The notes: generated by a model not told the origin, from the sequence alone. Positions 28,256 through 38,443 are shown, counted from the stretch's first letter. The stretch is 64,000 nucleotides of DNA from Nocardia cyriacigeorgica (GCF_010868145.1 NZ_JAAGUY010000001.1:496001-560000), one strand, 5' to 3'. Program-made: numbers and translations.

Positions 28256-29920
28256 TCATTCGTTGCTGTCCACATGCTCCTCGAGTGGCAGTGGCCACTG
28301 ATTGATGCTGGTCCGCGGCGCGACTCCGAACTGCCTGATCGCCTGGAGCACATACCCATCGGCGGTCTGCGCGCCGGGACTGAGCCGAAGGGCGTGGGCG
28401 AGCCAGCCGGTTGCCTCTTTGACCGCGGCACGTGTCGATCGTTGTGGATTCGGCCCGAGCACGTCGTCGGCGCAGCGCGGGTCGACGATCACCGCCGTCG
28501 CAAGATGCTGGAGGCAGCGGGCGACGGCGTGATCATCGCACAGCGAGCGGTGCGCGGTGAGCGAGAGCCGCCAGCATCGCAGGGCGCGGGTGCCTTCGCC
28601 GCGGGCCCACCAGACGTGCCCGAGGACCTCGTGCATATGCGCGCGACCACCGGGATCACGGCCCTGCCTGGTCAGTGCTTCGGCCAGTTCCACGCGGTCA
28701 TGCGCATCGTCGAGGCGGCCTTGGCGCAACAGGACCACGCCCAGGTTGACCAGGGCACACACTTCGCCGGGAATGTCCTCGCGCGGCAGCATCCACCAGA
28801 CACGTTCCAGGTCTTCACGGGCCTGCTCCAGCCGCGCCGGATCGGCAGCGGGCGACGGATCGGGAAGCTCGCGCAGTACCTTCGCGTGTTCGCGGCGCGC
28901 GGCGAAGTCGGCGTATCGACCGTTGTCACCGTTGCGTGGCGACGGTGGTGGCGGCTCGATGCCGGCACGCAGCATCACTTGCGCGGCATGTGCGCCGAAC
29001 AGGTCTGGAGCATGCAGCAGTGGAAGCAGTGTCGTGGCCAGCTCGGCGTCGGCATCCCTGGTCCTCGCATGCCAGACATCGAGTGCGTCGGTGATACGGA
29101 TCAGGCTGGGTGTCGCGGGTCGCGGTAGATCGTCGACGAAGGACGCGCACCCGATCACCAACCGTCGCAGGAAGGGCTCCTCGGCCTCGAACCAGCGGCG
29201 CGCGGCGGGTGCGAAGCGCGCGGTGCCGAGGCCGATCGCCCACCGTTCCGCCTGGTCGGCGTGGTGTCGGGCGAGTGCGGTGACCGCGGCCTTCCATTGC
29301 ACCCGGTGCCGGATATCGGTCGCTGTGCCCGTATCCGGCACCGTGACAACGCGGTACTGCTGCACGCCTACGGCCTGGATATAGCCCTCGCCTTCCAGGT
29401 CTGCGAGCAACAGCGGCGCGGTCCGGCTCACCGGCTCCTCGGCGGAGGGGATGCGGGTGGGTGCGTCGAGCATTGCGGTCAACACTTCGAGCAGTGCGGC
29501 AGCGGTATATTCGTGCACCGGCAGCGCACCCAAGACCTTCGCCTCGATAGATCCGATGTCGTCCGAAACATTCACGGGTTGCGGCGCGCACGTCGTGACA
29601 CCGATCGGCGTCCGAGCGTCGTCGATATGAGCCAGTAACTCGAGCTCTCTTGCCGTGTAAGGGCTTTCGCGCAGCCTGCGCCGTTCGACCACCATCCATC
29701 GGACGATCAGGAACACGACAACGCCCACGCCGATCGTGAGCAGGGCAACCGAGATCAGCAGGCCGATACCGCGTTCGAGAAACAAGCTCGACACGATATT
29801 GATGACCAACCCGAGCAGAACCGCCCCGGCCAGCGCACCGCCACCGCCGAATCGTTGGAGGAACCCGGTGGAGGGCGCGGCCCGCACCACGGGAGATCGT
29901 GGTGGCGTCCGGCCGGTCAC
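28256..29920 (-). CDS. Membrane-anchored helical (TPR-like) protein, third gene of the ABC operon
   Basis: GTG 29920 overlaps the permease stop as GTGA, so the genes are translationally coupled. The 554-residue protein has two hydrophobic helices near the N-terminus (about 29-47 and 51-77) and a large helical region after residue 80. The last 180 residues contain TPR-like pairs such as VNLGVVLLRQGRLDDAHDRV and VARCLQHLATAVI. No enzymatic motif is seen. A cytosolic protein-protein interaction platform tied to the transporter is the simplest inference. Confidence 0.65.
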   Translation of the reverse strand: MTGRTPPRSPVVRAAPSTGFLQRFGGGGALAGAVLLGLVINIVSSLFLERGIGLLISVALLTIGVGVVVFLIVRWMVVERRRLRESPYTARELELLAHIDDARTPIGVTTCAPQPVNVSDDIGSIEAKVLGALPVHEYTAAALLEVLTAMLDAPTRIPSAEEPVSRTAPLLLADLEGEGYIQAVGVQQYRVVTVPDTGTATDIRHRVQWKAAVTALARHHADQAERWAIGLGTARFAPAARRWFEAEEPFLRRLVIGCASFVDDLPRPATPSLIRITDALDVWHARTRDADAELATTLLPLLHAPDLFGAHAAQVMLRAGIEPPPPSPRNGDNGRYADFAARREHAKVLRELPDPSPAADPARLEQAREDLERVWWMLPREDIPGEVCALVNLGVVLLRQGRLDDAHDRVELAEALTRQGRDPGGRAHMHEVLGHVWWARGEGTRALRCWRLSLTAHRSLCDDHAVARCLQHLATAVIVDPRCADDVLGPNPQRSTRAAVKEATGWLAHALRLSPGAQTADGYVLQAIRQFGVAPRTSINQWPLPLEEHVDSNE

Positions 29921-31725
29921 CGCAACACTCCCCCGGTCAGAGCCGGGACGAGGTACCGCCGCCAGGTCGCCAGCAGTAGGGCGACCGGCACGACGGCGAA
30001 GACCAGCGATCCGGCGGCCAGTTGTGGCAGATTCTCTTCGAAATGGCGGGCCTCGCCCCACAGCAGCAGCGACCACGGGCTCACTCCCGCCCCGCTGATC
30101 ATCAGGCTCACAAAGAAGTCGTTCCACACCTGGATGAACTCCAGCACCGCCGCCGCGACGATCGCGCCCCCGGCGCCCACCCACAGTCGGCGCGCTACTG
30201 CGCCCGGCCGTGCCAGACCGTGCGTGGCGGCCCCGCGTGGGTTCTCCTCGGCCGCCCGCAGCGCACCGCGCAGGATCAACACGGAGACCGGCAGGCCCGC
30301 CGCGCCGTGGACCAGCATCAGCGGATACTGCGTCCCGGACAACCCGAATGCGTCACTCACCTGGTCGATCGGGCCGAGGTACATCTGGGCGGGCAGCACG
30401 GCCAGTACCACGAGACCCGTGATGGTGATCCGAAACCGCCAGCTGTTCGAGGGCGCTGCCGACAACCACCGCGCCACCGGGAGGGCGGCCGACACTGCCA
30501 GCACCGTCGCGACGGTCGCGACCAGCGCCGTCACGCCGAGCGTCGAAGGCAGCCCGGCCTCCCAGACTCGACCGAGCGCGGGCCAGCCGTGTCCACCACT
30601 CGGCCTGCGGGTCGATACCCACACCAGCACGATCAAAGGAGTCGCGAACGCGATCGCGACCACACCGGCGAAAACCTTGGCAGACAATCCCGTTCGTGAC
30701 GCACCGTACGGTTCGTCGGATCGCGGACGCAGCGGCAATCGAATCTCTCTGGCACCACCCACCTTCCACAACGCGACCGCGCACACGCCAACGAGGACGG
30801 CCAACGGCACCGAATACACCGCGGCGTCGGTGGGTGCGCCTTCGCCGGTCACCAGCCGCCACCAACGCACCGTCGCGCTGTCGCGGTGGATTTGGTAGGA
30901 GGCGGGCACACCGATGAGGATCACGTCGAACACGCGCGCGGCGGCGACCACGACGGCGATCCCGGTGATCAGCAGCACGGGCTGCATTAGCCGCAGAATG
31001 CGCAAGGGCAGCACCATCGGCCAGAAGGACGTGCGTTGTCCGGTGAGATAGCCCCACCGGACGGAATCCGCCTCGATGGCGCGCAGAGCCGCCGCGAACA
31101 TGCCGGCGAGGAATCCGAACCATGTCCACCAGAAAGCCAACAGCGGCATCCATCGGTACCCCGATTGGAACGTCGCGACATCGCCCGCAGGCACCGCCTC
31201 CTCGAAGATCACCCGGAACGCGAGTCCGGAGACGAACGCGGCGACGCCGAAGGGCACGACCAGCGGCAACCACAACCAGCGCACCCCGCGACCGAACCAG
31301 GCGGCGATCAGCGCCAGGACCATCAGTATCAGACCGGCAGCAACGAACAGCAGCGTCCGGGTGTAGACGCCCAGTTCGTCTGCGCTTGCTTCGATGCAGA
31401 ACAGCAACGGACCGGGCAGCAGCACAACGGCATACGTCGCCGAGGCGACGGAGCGGGCCCGGATGTGGGCGAACCTGCGTATCGCGAACACCACCGCCAC
31501 ACAGCAGCAGAACACCAGCAGCGGCGCGGCTACCCGCACACCGGCGGTCACCACCGTCCACCCCGAGGCCGACAGCACCAGACCCGCGAGAACCGCGGCA
31601 GGCATCAACTGGACCCGCTCCCAGCCGCGCCACGGGTGACGCCCGCCGATCAGCGCCCCACGCATCCGGCGGGTCGCGAGCTCGAGACGCAATCCGTTGC
31701 TGGAGAAACCGGGAAGTGCGCTCAT
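29917..31725 (-). CDS. Fused two-domain ABC sugar permease (MalF-MalG type)
   Basis: The 602 residues are about twice a normal permease. Two EAA-loop regions are visible, near 212-240 (AALRAIEADSVRWGYLTG) and 487-510 (GALRAAEENPRGAATHG), and the second half has WNDFFVSLM, typical of MalG-like CUT1 permeases. Both transmembrane domains of a carbohydrate importer are therefore on one chain. The gene lies 9 bp after the binding-protein gene and overlaps the next gene by 4 bp. No ATPase gene is present; a shared MsiK-type ATPase elsewhere is a known solution in actinobacteria. The EAA loops are weak, so transport is not certain. Confidence 0.78.
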   Translation of the reverse strand: MSALPGFSSNGLRLELATRRMRGALIGGRHPWRGWERVQLMPAAVLAGLVLSASGWTVVTAGVRVAAPLLVFCCCVAVVFAIRRFAHIRARSVASATYAVVLLPGPLLFCIEASADELGVYTRTLLFVAAGLILMVLALIAAWFGRGVRWLWLPLVVPFGVAAFVSGLAFRVIFEEAVPAGDVATFQSGYRWMPLLAFWWTWFGFLAGMFAAALRAIEADSVRWGYLTGQRTSFWPMVLPLRILRLMQPVLLITGIAVVVAAARVFDVILIGVPASYQIHRDSATVRWWRLVTGEGAPTDAAVYSVPLAVLVGVCAVALWKVGGAREIRLPLRPRSDEPYGASRTGLSAKVFAGVVAIAFATPLIVLVWVSTRRPSGGHGWPALGRVWEAGLPSTLGVTALVATVATVLAVSAALPVARWLSAAPSNSWRFRITITGLVVLAVLPAQMYLGPIDQVSDAFGLSGTQYPLMLVHGAAGLPVSVLILRGALRAAEENPRGAATHGLARPGAVARRLWVGAGGAIVAAAVLEFIQVWNDFFVSLMISGAGVSPWSLLLWGEARHFEENLPQLAAGSLVFAVVPVALLLATWRRYLVPALTGGVLR

Positions 31726-31734
31726 ATCCCGCGT

Positions 31735-33006
31735 TCACCGCCCGGCAAGCGCCGTGACGGCATCGTTCACCGCGCGTCCGACGTGGGCGCGGTCGGCGTC
31801 CACCGCGATGAGGAACTCGGTGAGCACTTGCCACAGTTCGTTCCGCCCACCGATAGGCCGGATCCGGTCGGACAGATCGAACACCATCTCGCCCCGCAAC
31901 CGTTCGGCCGAGGAACGAAGGAACGGCGAGTAGGCCGCGTCGGTTCGCAGATTCGGCGCGAGGAAACCGTGGAACATGTTGATCCACTGCAGCGGAGCCG
32001 AGGGGGCGGCCAATGTCACGAGCGCCCGTTCGGCGCGTTCGTCAGCGCCCTTGGTCAGCACGAGGACATCGCCACCGACGATGCGCGGCGACGGCCACGC
32101 AGCCTCGACACCAGGGAAGCCCGTCACACCGACGACGTCGTACGGATTGCGCCCGGATGCCGCGACGGCCTTACGCACGATCGGCTCGGCGAAATCGGGT
32201 GCCACTACCAGCACCGCCCGGCGTCGTTCGAAAACCTCTCGGACCGCATCGGAAAACTGCATGGTCAGCGCTGTTCCGACACCGCCGGGATAGGCCGAAT
32301 CGTGGGCGGACCAGGCGCCGAGACGGTGCAGTGCGCCGCGCACCGCGTCCCGTTCCCATACCGCGAAGTCGCCATCATCGGCCAACGACGCATAGGTCTG
32401 CGGGGATTCCGCGTACAGCAGGTTCTCGAACAGGTCCGTCAGCGCCCAGCCATCGGCTGCGGCGAGCGCGAGTAGCCGCATCTGCTTCCCGGCGAGGAAC
32501 TCGATGCGTGTGAGCCAGTCCTCCAAGGTCCACAGGAATGGATTGCCGATCTCGGATTCCTCGGCCGATTCGCGGTCGAACCAGACCAATGACTTGTCCG
32601 CGGCCTTGAACGGCACCCCGTACGGTCGTCCCTCGTGGTAGAGCAGGTCGTGCCACACCTGCGGATAGCATGACGCCCGGGCCTCGTCGACCCACAGTGA
32701 CTCGGGGACATCACGCAGCGCGCCACGTTCGGCGAACTCGTGCACCCGCCCCGCCGTTGGCAACATGACCAGCTCCGGCGCCGAACGTCCACCGGTCAGC
32801 GCCGTGTCGATCTCGTCGCCGAGCGGGATCACATCCACCGAGCCGGAAAGACCCAGTGCCTCCAGCACCGTGCGAAAAGCAGCCAATTCCGAACCACTCC
32901 AGGCTACTGCGACTCGCACCGTGCCCCGCGTACCCAAGACACCCTGGCCGCACGCCGACAGCGGCGCGACCATCGCCGCCTGCAACAGCGCCCTACGAGT
33001 CAGCAT
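31735..33006 (-). CDS. Extracellular solute-binding lipoprotein (ABC family 1)
   Basis: ATG 33006 gives 423 residues. The signal sequence ends in a lipobox LSAC with Cys19. The body has the family 1 sugar-binding layout, including LPTAGRVHEFAERGAL, a GRPYGVPFKAADKSLVWFD segment lining the usual ligand cleft, and FHGFLAPNLRTDA near the end. It is the first gene of a three-gene operon with the fused permease. The ligand cannot be inferred. It may feed the transporter or, given the neighbouring kinase, take part in sensing. Confidence 0.85.
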   Translation of the reverse strand: MLTRRALLQAAMVAPLSACGQGVLGTRGTVRVAVAWSGSELAAFRTVLEALGLSGSVDVIPLGDEIDTALTGGRSAPELVMLPTAGRVHEFAERGALRDVPESLWVDEARASCYPQVWHDLLYHEGRPYGVPFKAADKSLVWFDRESAEESEIGNPFLWTLEDWLTRIEFLAGKQMRLLALAAADGWALTDLFENLLYAESPQTYASLADDGDFAVWERDAVRGALHRLGAWSAHDSAYPGGVGTALTMQFSDAVREVFERRRAVLVVAPDFAEPIVRKAVAASGRNPYDVVGVTGFPGVEAAWPSPRIVGGDVLVLTKGADERAERALVTLAAPSAPLQWINMFHGFLAPNLRTDAAYSPFLRSSAERLRGEMVFDLSDRIRPIGGRNELWQVLTEFLIAVDADRAHVGRAVNDAVTALAGR

Positions 33007-33210
33007 CGCCCCCCATATCCCGGTGATATCCCCTTGGCCGCCTATTATGCTATGCAGCAGGAGATTTCGTCCCACGGTCTCGAAGATCGTTCTGCTCCCA
33101 TGACACCGCCCCTTTCGCGGGCAGCGACCGCATCGAGTATTCGTCGTGTCGAATCCTCGTGGCATGCGGTAGGTCGCTACGCTGTCGCGTGACCTGCGAA
33201 AGGAGCGTTC

Positions 33211-34002
33211 ATGAACGCCGCCACCGCCGTCGACCGGTTGGCAGAGATCGCATTTCCACTGACGCCGTGCCCGGATGAAAACCGAGCATTTCATGAGCAA
33301 TGGCCGGTACGCCTCGGGGACACCGATGGTGATGAGCGACTGCGGCTCGATGCGGTGGCCCGGTATCTGCAGGACATCGGCTACGACCATCTGCAGGTGG
33401 TCGACGACGGGGATCTGCATCCGGGGTGGATCGTGCGGCGCACCGTCATCGATGTGCTCACGCCGATCGAGTTCGGCGACCAGGTCCATCTGCGGCGGTG
33501 GCCGTCGGCGCTGTCGAACCGGTGGTGCAATATGCGCATCCAGGTTCGCAGCGAGAACGGCGGGCTGATGGAGACGGAGATGTTCCTCATCCACGTCGAC
33601 ATCGACGCCGGGCGCCCGGCGCGAATGACCGATCGTTTCATGGCGCCGATGCTCGCGGCGACCACCGACCACCGGCTGCGGTGGCGGGCCGCTCTGCGGG
33701 AACACTCGGGCGCCGACACCGAGCCGCAGCCGTTCCCGCTGCGAGTAACCGACGTCGACCGCTACGGGCATGTCAACAACGCCGTGCACTGGGAAGCGGT
33801 CGAAGAAGCCCTCGCACGCTTCCCCGATGTGCAAACAACGCCGTACCGGGTGATCCTCGAACACGCCGGGCCCGTCATGGGAGGTGATGATGTGCTGATC
33901 AGCGCCTGGCGGGGCGAGGGCGCAGTGCACGTACAACTCGAAGTCGATGGCAGCGCTCGAACATTGGCGCGCATCGAGTCGCTCACCATCCCGCCGCGGT
34001 GA
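33211..34002 (+). CDS. Acyl-ACP thioesterase, double hot-dog fold
   Basis: The 263-residue protein has two hot-dog repeats. The first carries RLGDTDGDERLRLDAVARYL and DIGYDH, and the second VTDVDRYGHVNNAVHWEAVE, the DxxxHVNN pattern holding the catalytic Asp/His/Asn set of FatA-like thioesterases. It would hydrolyse acyl-ACP or acyl-CoA to free fatty acid in the cytosol. ATG 33211 has AAAGGAG upstream. It is divergent from the solute-binding gene and not obviously linked to it. Confidence 0.85.
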   Translation: MNAATAVDRLAEIAFPLTPCPDENRAFHEQWPVRLGDTDGDERLRLDAVARYLQDIGYDHLQVVDDGDLHPGWIVRRTVIDVLTPIEFGDQVHLRRWPSALSNRWCNMRIQVRSENGGLMETEMFLIHVDIDAGRPARMTDRFMAPMLAATTDHRLRWRAALREHSGADTEPQPFPLRVTDVDRYGHVNNAVHWEAVEEALARFPDVQTTPYRVILEHAGPVMGGDDVLISAWRGEGAVHVQLEVDGSARTLARIESLTIPPR

Positions 34003-34096
34003 CGTTCGCGCACTGTCTTGCGCCTCCCGCACTGGAGCCGACCCGACCCGACGCCGTAGCCAGGACCTGTTCCGCTGACTCGTCTCGGCCCGGCGC

Positions 34097-34876
34097 TCAG
34101 CCTTGCACGTGCAGCCCGAATCCAGTACGGCCCGCGGGCTCCACTCCCGGCTTCAGCTGCAGCGAGGGGATCTCGTAGTCACCGAAGTTCTGCCGCCGGA
34201 ACGCGATCGGTTCGGTCGACTCCAGGGTGCGCAGGCGCTGCTCCCAGGCCTTGGCGACATCGGTGTAGTCGTCGCTGGTCATCCGGTCGGCGCCGTACAG
34301 TACGAACGGCGGCAGCGATTCGATGCCCGGGTAGTAGAGGATGCCGTGATGAATCGGGAACAGCAGATCGTCGATGGGGCCGTTGATCCCGCGAGCGGTG
34401 TAATGCGACTCCGGGCCGCCGACGGTCACCGATAGCAGCGCCTTCTTGCCCGCGAGTGTCCCCTCGCCGTAGCGCTCGCCGTATTTGGTATCGCTGTGCT
34501 CGCCGACGCCGTAGGCGAACCGGTAGGTGAACACGCGGTCCACCCACCCTTTGAGGATCGCGGGCATCGTGTACCACCACAGCGGGAACTGGAAGATGAT
34601 CATGTCGGCCCACAGCAACTTCTCCTGCTCGGCGCGGACATCCGGGGTGAGTCTCCCGGCCTCGAAGGCCCGGCCCGAGTCAAGGGCGACCCGCAGCGGA
34701 CTCGAGGCGTCGGGACCGTAGTCGTCGGCGTCCACGACCGTCTTCCAGTTCATCGCATACAAATCGCTCACCCGCACCTCATGCCCCGCACCCTCCAGGG
34801 TCGCCACCGCAAGGTCTTTCAGCGAGCTGTTGAGCGACTTCGGCTCCGGGTGGGCATGCACGATCAACGTCTTCAT
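34097..34876 (-). CDS. NAD(P)H:quinone oxidoreductase, flavodoxin-like (NQO1/MdaB family)
   Basis: The 259-residue protein starts KTLIVHAHPEPKSLNSSL, the FMN/FAD phosphate loop of this family, and has FQFPLWWYTMPAILKGWVDR and TVGGPESHYTARG, the usual flavin- and quinone-binding segments. It would reduce quinones by two electrons in the cytosol, limiting redox cycling. It is divergent from the XRE regulator gene across a 138-bp gap, so that protein is the likely controller. Confidence 0.9.
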   Translation of the reverse strand: MKTLIVHAHPEPKSLNSSLKDLAVATLEGAGHEVRVSDLYAMNWKTVVDADDYGPDASSPLRVALDSGRAFEAGRLTPDVRAEQEKLLWADMIIFQFPLWWYTMPAILKGWVDRVFTYRFAYGVGEHSDTKYGERYGEGTLAGKKALLSVTVGGPESHYTARGINGPIDDLLFPIHHGILYYPGIESLPPFVLYGADRMTSDDYTDVAKAWEQRLRTLESTEPIAFRRQNFGDYEIPSLQLKPGVEPAGRTGFGLHVQG

Positions 34877-35014
34877 CAGAACTCCTTCGAATGGGGTGCC
34901 TTCGATCCTTGGCGCCGCAGCGCCCGGCGTTCAGGGGCGCGTCGACCGTCGGACGGGACTTCCTGGTATCGGCAGGACCACCTTCACGGTCACCGGCGAA
35001 GCCATACTGGGGAA

Positions 35015-35905
35015 ATGGACGATCTTGCGGGCTTCCTGCGAACCCGGCGCTCCCGGGTCGATCCGGCGTCGGTCGGAATCCCCACCGATAGGCACCGCCG
35101 GGTCGCAGGGTTGCGCCGCGAAGAGGTCGCGCACCTGTCCGGAGTCAGCGTCGACTATTACGTGCGCTTGGAGCAGGGCCGCGCGAGGCAGCCCTCCGAG
35201 CAGGTCCTCGATGCGCTCGCCCGCGTCCTCGGGCTGGACGAGACCGAGCGCGGGCACCTCTACCGGCTCGCCCGGCAACGCCGCCGCCGCGCGAAAGCTC
35301 CGAGCGGGCGGGTCCGTCCCGAGTTGCTGCGTGTCCTCGACCTGGTTTCCGGTGCACCCGCGCTGATCATGAACCACCGATTGGACGTGCTCGCCGGCAA
35401 TCGCCTCGCCGAGCTCCTCTACGGCCGGCCGATGCACGGCCTGAACACCGCACGGCATATCTTCCTCGACGAAGCCGAGCGCGGCCTCTATGCGAAGTGG
35501 GAGACGTGCACCCTCGACGTGGTCGGGCACCTGCGCCTGGCCGCAGGCAAATACCCCGACGATCCACGCCTGGCCTCACTCATCGGCGAACTGTCGATGG
35601 CCAGCGAACGCTTCCGCCGCCTCTGGGCCCGCGCAGACGTCTGCGCCCGCACCCATGGACCCAAAACCTACCGGCACCCGCTGGTCGGACTGCTCGAACT
35701 GCACCAGGAGAACTTCGCGCTACCGGACGAATCCGGCCTGGAGCTGATAGTGCTGTCCGCAGCCTCCGCCAGTCCCGCAGAAGACGGACTACGCCTGCTC
35801 GCGGGACTCGGCGCGGACAGCGATGACCCGTCTTCGACGACGACCGCTCAGGCCTGGGAACCGCTCGACGATGCCAACCCACCGCCGGGAACGCCACGGC
35901 ACTGA
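35015..35905 (+). CDS. XRE-family regulator with MmyB-like ligand domain
   Basis: ATG 35015 gives 296 residues. An N-terminal helix-turn-helix of the type VAGLRREEVAHLSGVSVDYY with RLEQGRARQPSEQVLDAL is followed by a PAS-like MmyB domain (ALIMNHRLDVLAGNRLAELL) thought to bind fatty-acid-like ligands. Genes of this kind are often divergent from an oxidoreductase they repress, as here with the quinone reductase. The Pro/Thr-rich C-terminal tail is low complexity. Confidence 0.88.
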   Translation: MDDLAGFLRTRRSRVDPASVGIPTDRHRRVAGLRREEVAHLSGVSVDYYVRLEQGRARQPSEQVLDALARVLGLDETERGHLYRLARQRRRRAKAPSGRVRPELLRVLDLVSGAPALIMNHRLDVLAGNRLAELLYGRPMHGLNTARHIFLDEAERGLYAKWETCTLDVVGHLRLAAGKYPDDPRLASLIGELSMASERFRRLWARADVCARTHGPKTYRHPLVGLLELHQENFALPDESGLELIVLSAASASPAEDGLRLLAGLGADSDDPSSTTTAQAWEPLDDANPPPGTPRH

Positions 35906-35995
35906 CCGCTTCCCGGCCTGCTGTGCCGCCGGTGGCTGTCGGGCGGGACTTCCGGGTGCCGCACCGCGGTCTGTCGGTGGACTTACCGGGCGGGG

Positions 35996-36982
35996 TCAGC
36001 CGGCGCCCCGATCACCGCCGCCGCGTGGACTGGGCGGCACCGGCTCCGTATCGGTCAGTTCGGGCAACGCTGTGTCGGCCCCGAGCCCCTTCTCCTCCGC
36101 CGCAGCTCGGATCGCATCCACGACGAGCAGTAGCGCTGCTCGTCGCGCCGTATTCGTCCGGTAGGCCAACGACACTGTGCGGGTGAGGATGTCACCGAGC
36201 ACGATGACGTCCACTCCCGGCGGGCGCAGCGCCAGGCCCAGGTCCGACACCAGCGTCACGCCCAGTCCGGCCGCGACCATCGCCATCGCGGTCGCCTGCT
36301 CCTCCACCTCATGGTCGATTCGTGGCTGGACACCGACGGATTGGAATGCCAGCCGGACCGCATGCCCGAAGTGTGAACGGGCGGGCGCGAGGATCCATGG
36401 GTGCTCGGCCAGCTGGGCCAGCGTCACGCTCGCCGACGGCACCGCACCGGCCGGCACGGCGGCGTAGAGCCGCTCCACCGCGATGACCGCGCGCTCGAGG
36501 CCGCTGTCCCAGGCCATCGGGTAGTTCGAGTAGTCGAGCACGAAGGACAGATCGAGTGCGCCGTCGCGCACCGCAGCGGCGGTCGATTCCGGAGCGAGTT
36601 CGCGTGTCCGCACCAGGATGCCCGGGTGGGTGCGCGCCAAGGCGGTGAGCGCGTCGGGGAGCAGACCGGAGGCCACCGAGGCCCACACGCCGGCTGTCAG
36701 CTTCGCCGTCACCGATTCACCCGCGTCCTCGAGCGCCTGAGTCGCACGCTCGACGGAGGCGAGGATCTCCTCGGCGTGCTCGGCGAGCAGCACCCCGCGG
36801 TCGGTGAGCTGCACCCGCCGCCCGCGCCGCTCCAACAGCCGGGTGCCGACGTCGCGTTCCAGATGGGCGAGCTGCTGGGACACCGCGGACGCCGTGTAGT
36901 GCAGAGCGGTCGCGGCGGCCGTGATCGTGCCGCGGCGGTGCAGCTCACGCAGCATCCGCAGCCGGGCGAGCGACAGTTCCAT
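35996..36982 (-). CDS. LysR-family transcriptional regulator
   Basis: ATG 36982 gives 328 residues. The N-terminal helix-turn-helix reads RGTITAAATALHYTASAVSQ, followed by the linker helix and a periplasmic-binding-like effector domain (GLLPDALTALARTHPGILVR). It is divergent from the Glu/Leu dehydrogenase gene, 204 bp away, and probably regulates it, as is usual for LysR pairs. The effector may be an amino acid. Confidence 0.9.
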   Translation of the reverse strand: MELSLARLRMLRELHRRGTITAAATALHYTASAVSQQLAHLERDVGTRLLERRGRRVQLTDRGVLLAEHAEEILASVERATQALEDAGESVTAKLTAGVWASVASGLLPDALTALARTHPGILVRTRELAPESTAAAVRDGALDLSFVLDYSNYPMAWDSGLERAVIAVERLYAAVPAGAVPSASVTLAQLAEHPWILAPARSHFGHAVRLAFQSVGVQPRIDHEVEEQATAMAMVAAGLGVTLVSDLGLALRPPGVDVIVLGDILTRTVSLAYRTNTARRAALLLVVDAIRAAAEEKGLGADTALPELTDTEPVPPSPRGGGDRGAG

Positions 36983-37186
36983 GGCACCGAGCGTAAGCGT
37001 TGTGCAGGATCGCTGAACACTGCCGTGAACGAACCGTAAATGGACGCGTGAGTGGGTGCGAATGCACGCTTGGGGCACCCGGACGCACTGCGGCGGCTCG
37101 GGGACGACGAGGGCCGGACAGGAGTTCGCACGACGCGGCATTTCCCTGTGGTGACCGGCATCAGCACGAACAGGGAGGTGTCCGCG

Positions 37187-38443
37187 ATGACGATGATGCA
37201 CGACCCGGCCGCTGGTACAGCGCAGACGAGCGCACGTGCCCTGCCGACCATCCCAGAGCACGTGCCCGTCTCCCCCGCGCTGCGCCGTTGCGACCCATAT
37301 CTGCGCCTGCACTGGACCGACTCGCTCACCGGCGCGGTCGGCTATCTCGTCGTGCACACCGTGCGCGGCGGCTTGGCCACCGGCGGCACCCGGATGCGGG
37401 TCGGTTGCACATTGAGCGAGGTCGAGGATCTCGCTCGCGGCATGGCCGACAAGACCGCTACCTTCGACCTGCCGGTCGGCGGCGCCAAGGGCGGGATCGA
37501 TTTCGACCCGAAAGATCCGCGTGCCGTCGACGTGCTGGCGCGCTTCTGCGAGGCCATGCGCCCGTGGCTCGATACGCATTGGGTCACCGCCGAGGATCTG
37601 GGAGTTCCGCAGCACCTGCTCGACGAGGTGTTCGACGAAATCGGCCTTGGGCAGAGTTACCACGCCGCGATCAAGCGTGCCGACGACCCGGCCGCGACCC
37701 TGGAACGGGTGCGGAAGGGGCTCAACGCCGCGGTCGAAGGAGGCTTCCTGCTCGGCGATGTGGTCGGCGGCTACGGAGTCGCGCACGCCTGCCTCGCCGC
37801 CGCGGTCTGGTGGGGTCGGGCGCCCGCCCGGACGACCGTCGCGATCCAGGGCGTTGGCACCATGGGCGGGGCGGCGGCGTACTACCTCCACGACGCCGGG
37901 ATGAAGATCACCGCCGTCGCCGACGCCGCGGGCACACTGCACTGCGCCGACGGGCTCGATATCCCCGCGCTGCTCGACCTGCGCGACGGCTACGGCGAAA
38001 TCGACCGCTCCCGGCTACCCGAGGGCATCGAGCAGCTGCCGCGTGCCGCAGTCCTGGCCGCCGATGTCGACATCCTGGTCCCGGCGGCGATCTCCTATGC
38101 GATCGCTCCGGACAACTCGTTCGACGTCCGGGCTCGCATCATCGTCGAGGCCGCGAACGCCGCCACCACACCGGAGGCCGAGGCAATGCTCGCCGCCCGC
38201 GGTATCCCGGTGGTGCCGGACTTCGTCGCCAACGCCGGGGCCGTGGCATGGGCCTGGTGGCTGCTGCTCGGCCAGGTCGACGACACCCCGGAGAACTCGT
38301 TCGACCGGCTCCGAACCGTCATGCACACCAAAGTCTCCCAGTTACTGGCCACGTGGGCGGAGCAGGGCGTGACGCCACGCGAGAGCGGCCATCGCTGGGC
38401 CGATGACCCGGCACCGATCTCGGGCCCGATCGTCATCCCTTGA
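37187..38443 (+). CDS. Glu/Leu/Phe/Val dehydrogenase
   Basis: ATG 37187 has GGGAGG 8 bp upstream and gives 418 residues, normal for the short hexameric class. Substrate-domain motifs are LPVGGAKGGIDFDP (catalytic Lys) and TAEDLGV; the nucleotide domain has AIQGVGTMGG. It performs reversible NAD(P)-dependent oxidative deamination of an amino acid in the cytosol. Glutamate is the default guess, but the family also covers branched-chain and aromatic amino acids, so no symbol is given. The divergent LysR gene is the likely regulator. Confidence 0.9.
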   Translation: MTMMHDPAAGTAQTSARALPTIPEHVPVSPALRRCDPYLRLHWTDSLTGAVGYLVVHTVRGGLATGGTRMRVGCTLSEVEDLARGMADKTATFDLPVGGAKGGIDFDPKDPRAVDVLARFCEAMRPWLDTHWVTAEDLGVPQHLLDEVFDEIGLGQSYHAAIKRADDPAATLERVRKGLNAAVEGGFLLGDVVGGYGVAHACLAAAVWWGRAPARTTVAIQGVGTMGGAAAYYLHDAGMKITAVADAAGTLHCADGLDIPALLDLRDGYGEIDRSRLPEGIEQLPRAAVLAADVDILVPAAISYAIAPDNSFDVRARIIVEAANAATTPEAEAMLAARGIPVVPDFVANAGAVAWAWWLLLGQVDDTPENSFDRLRTVMHTKVSQLLATWAEQGVTPRESGHRWADDPAPISGPIVIP

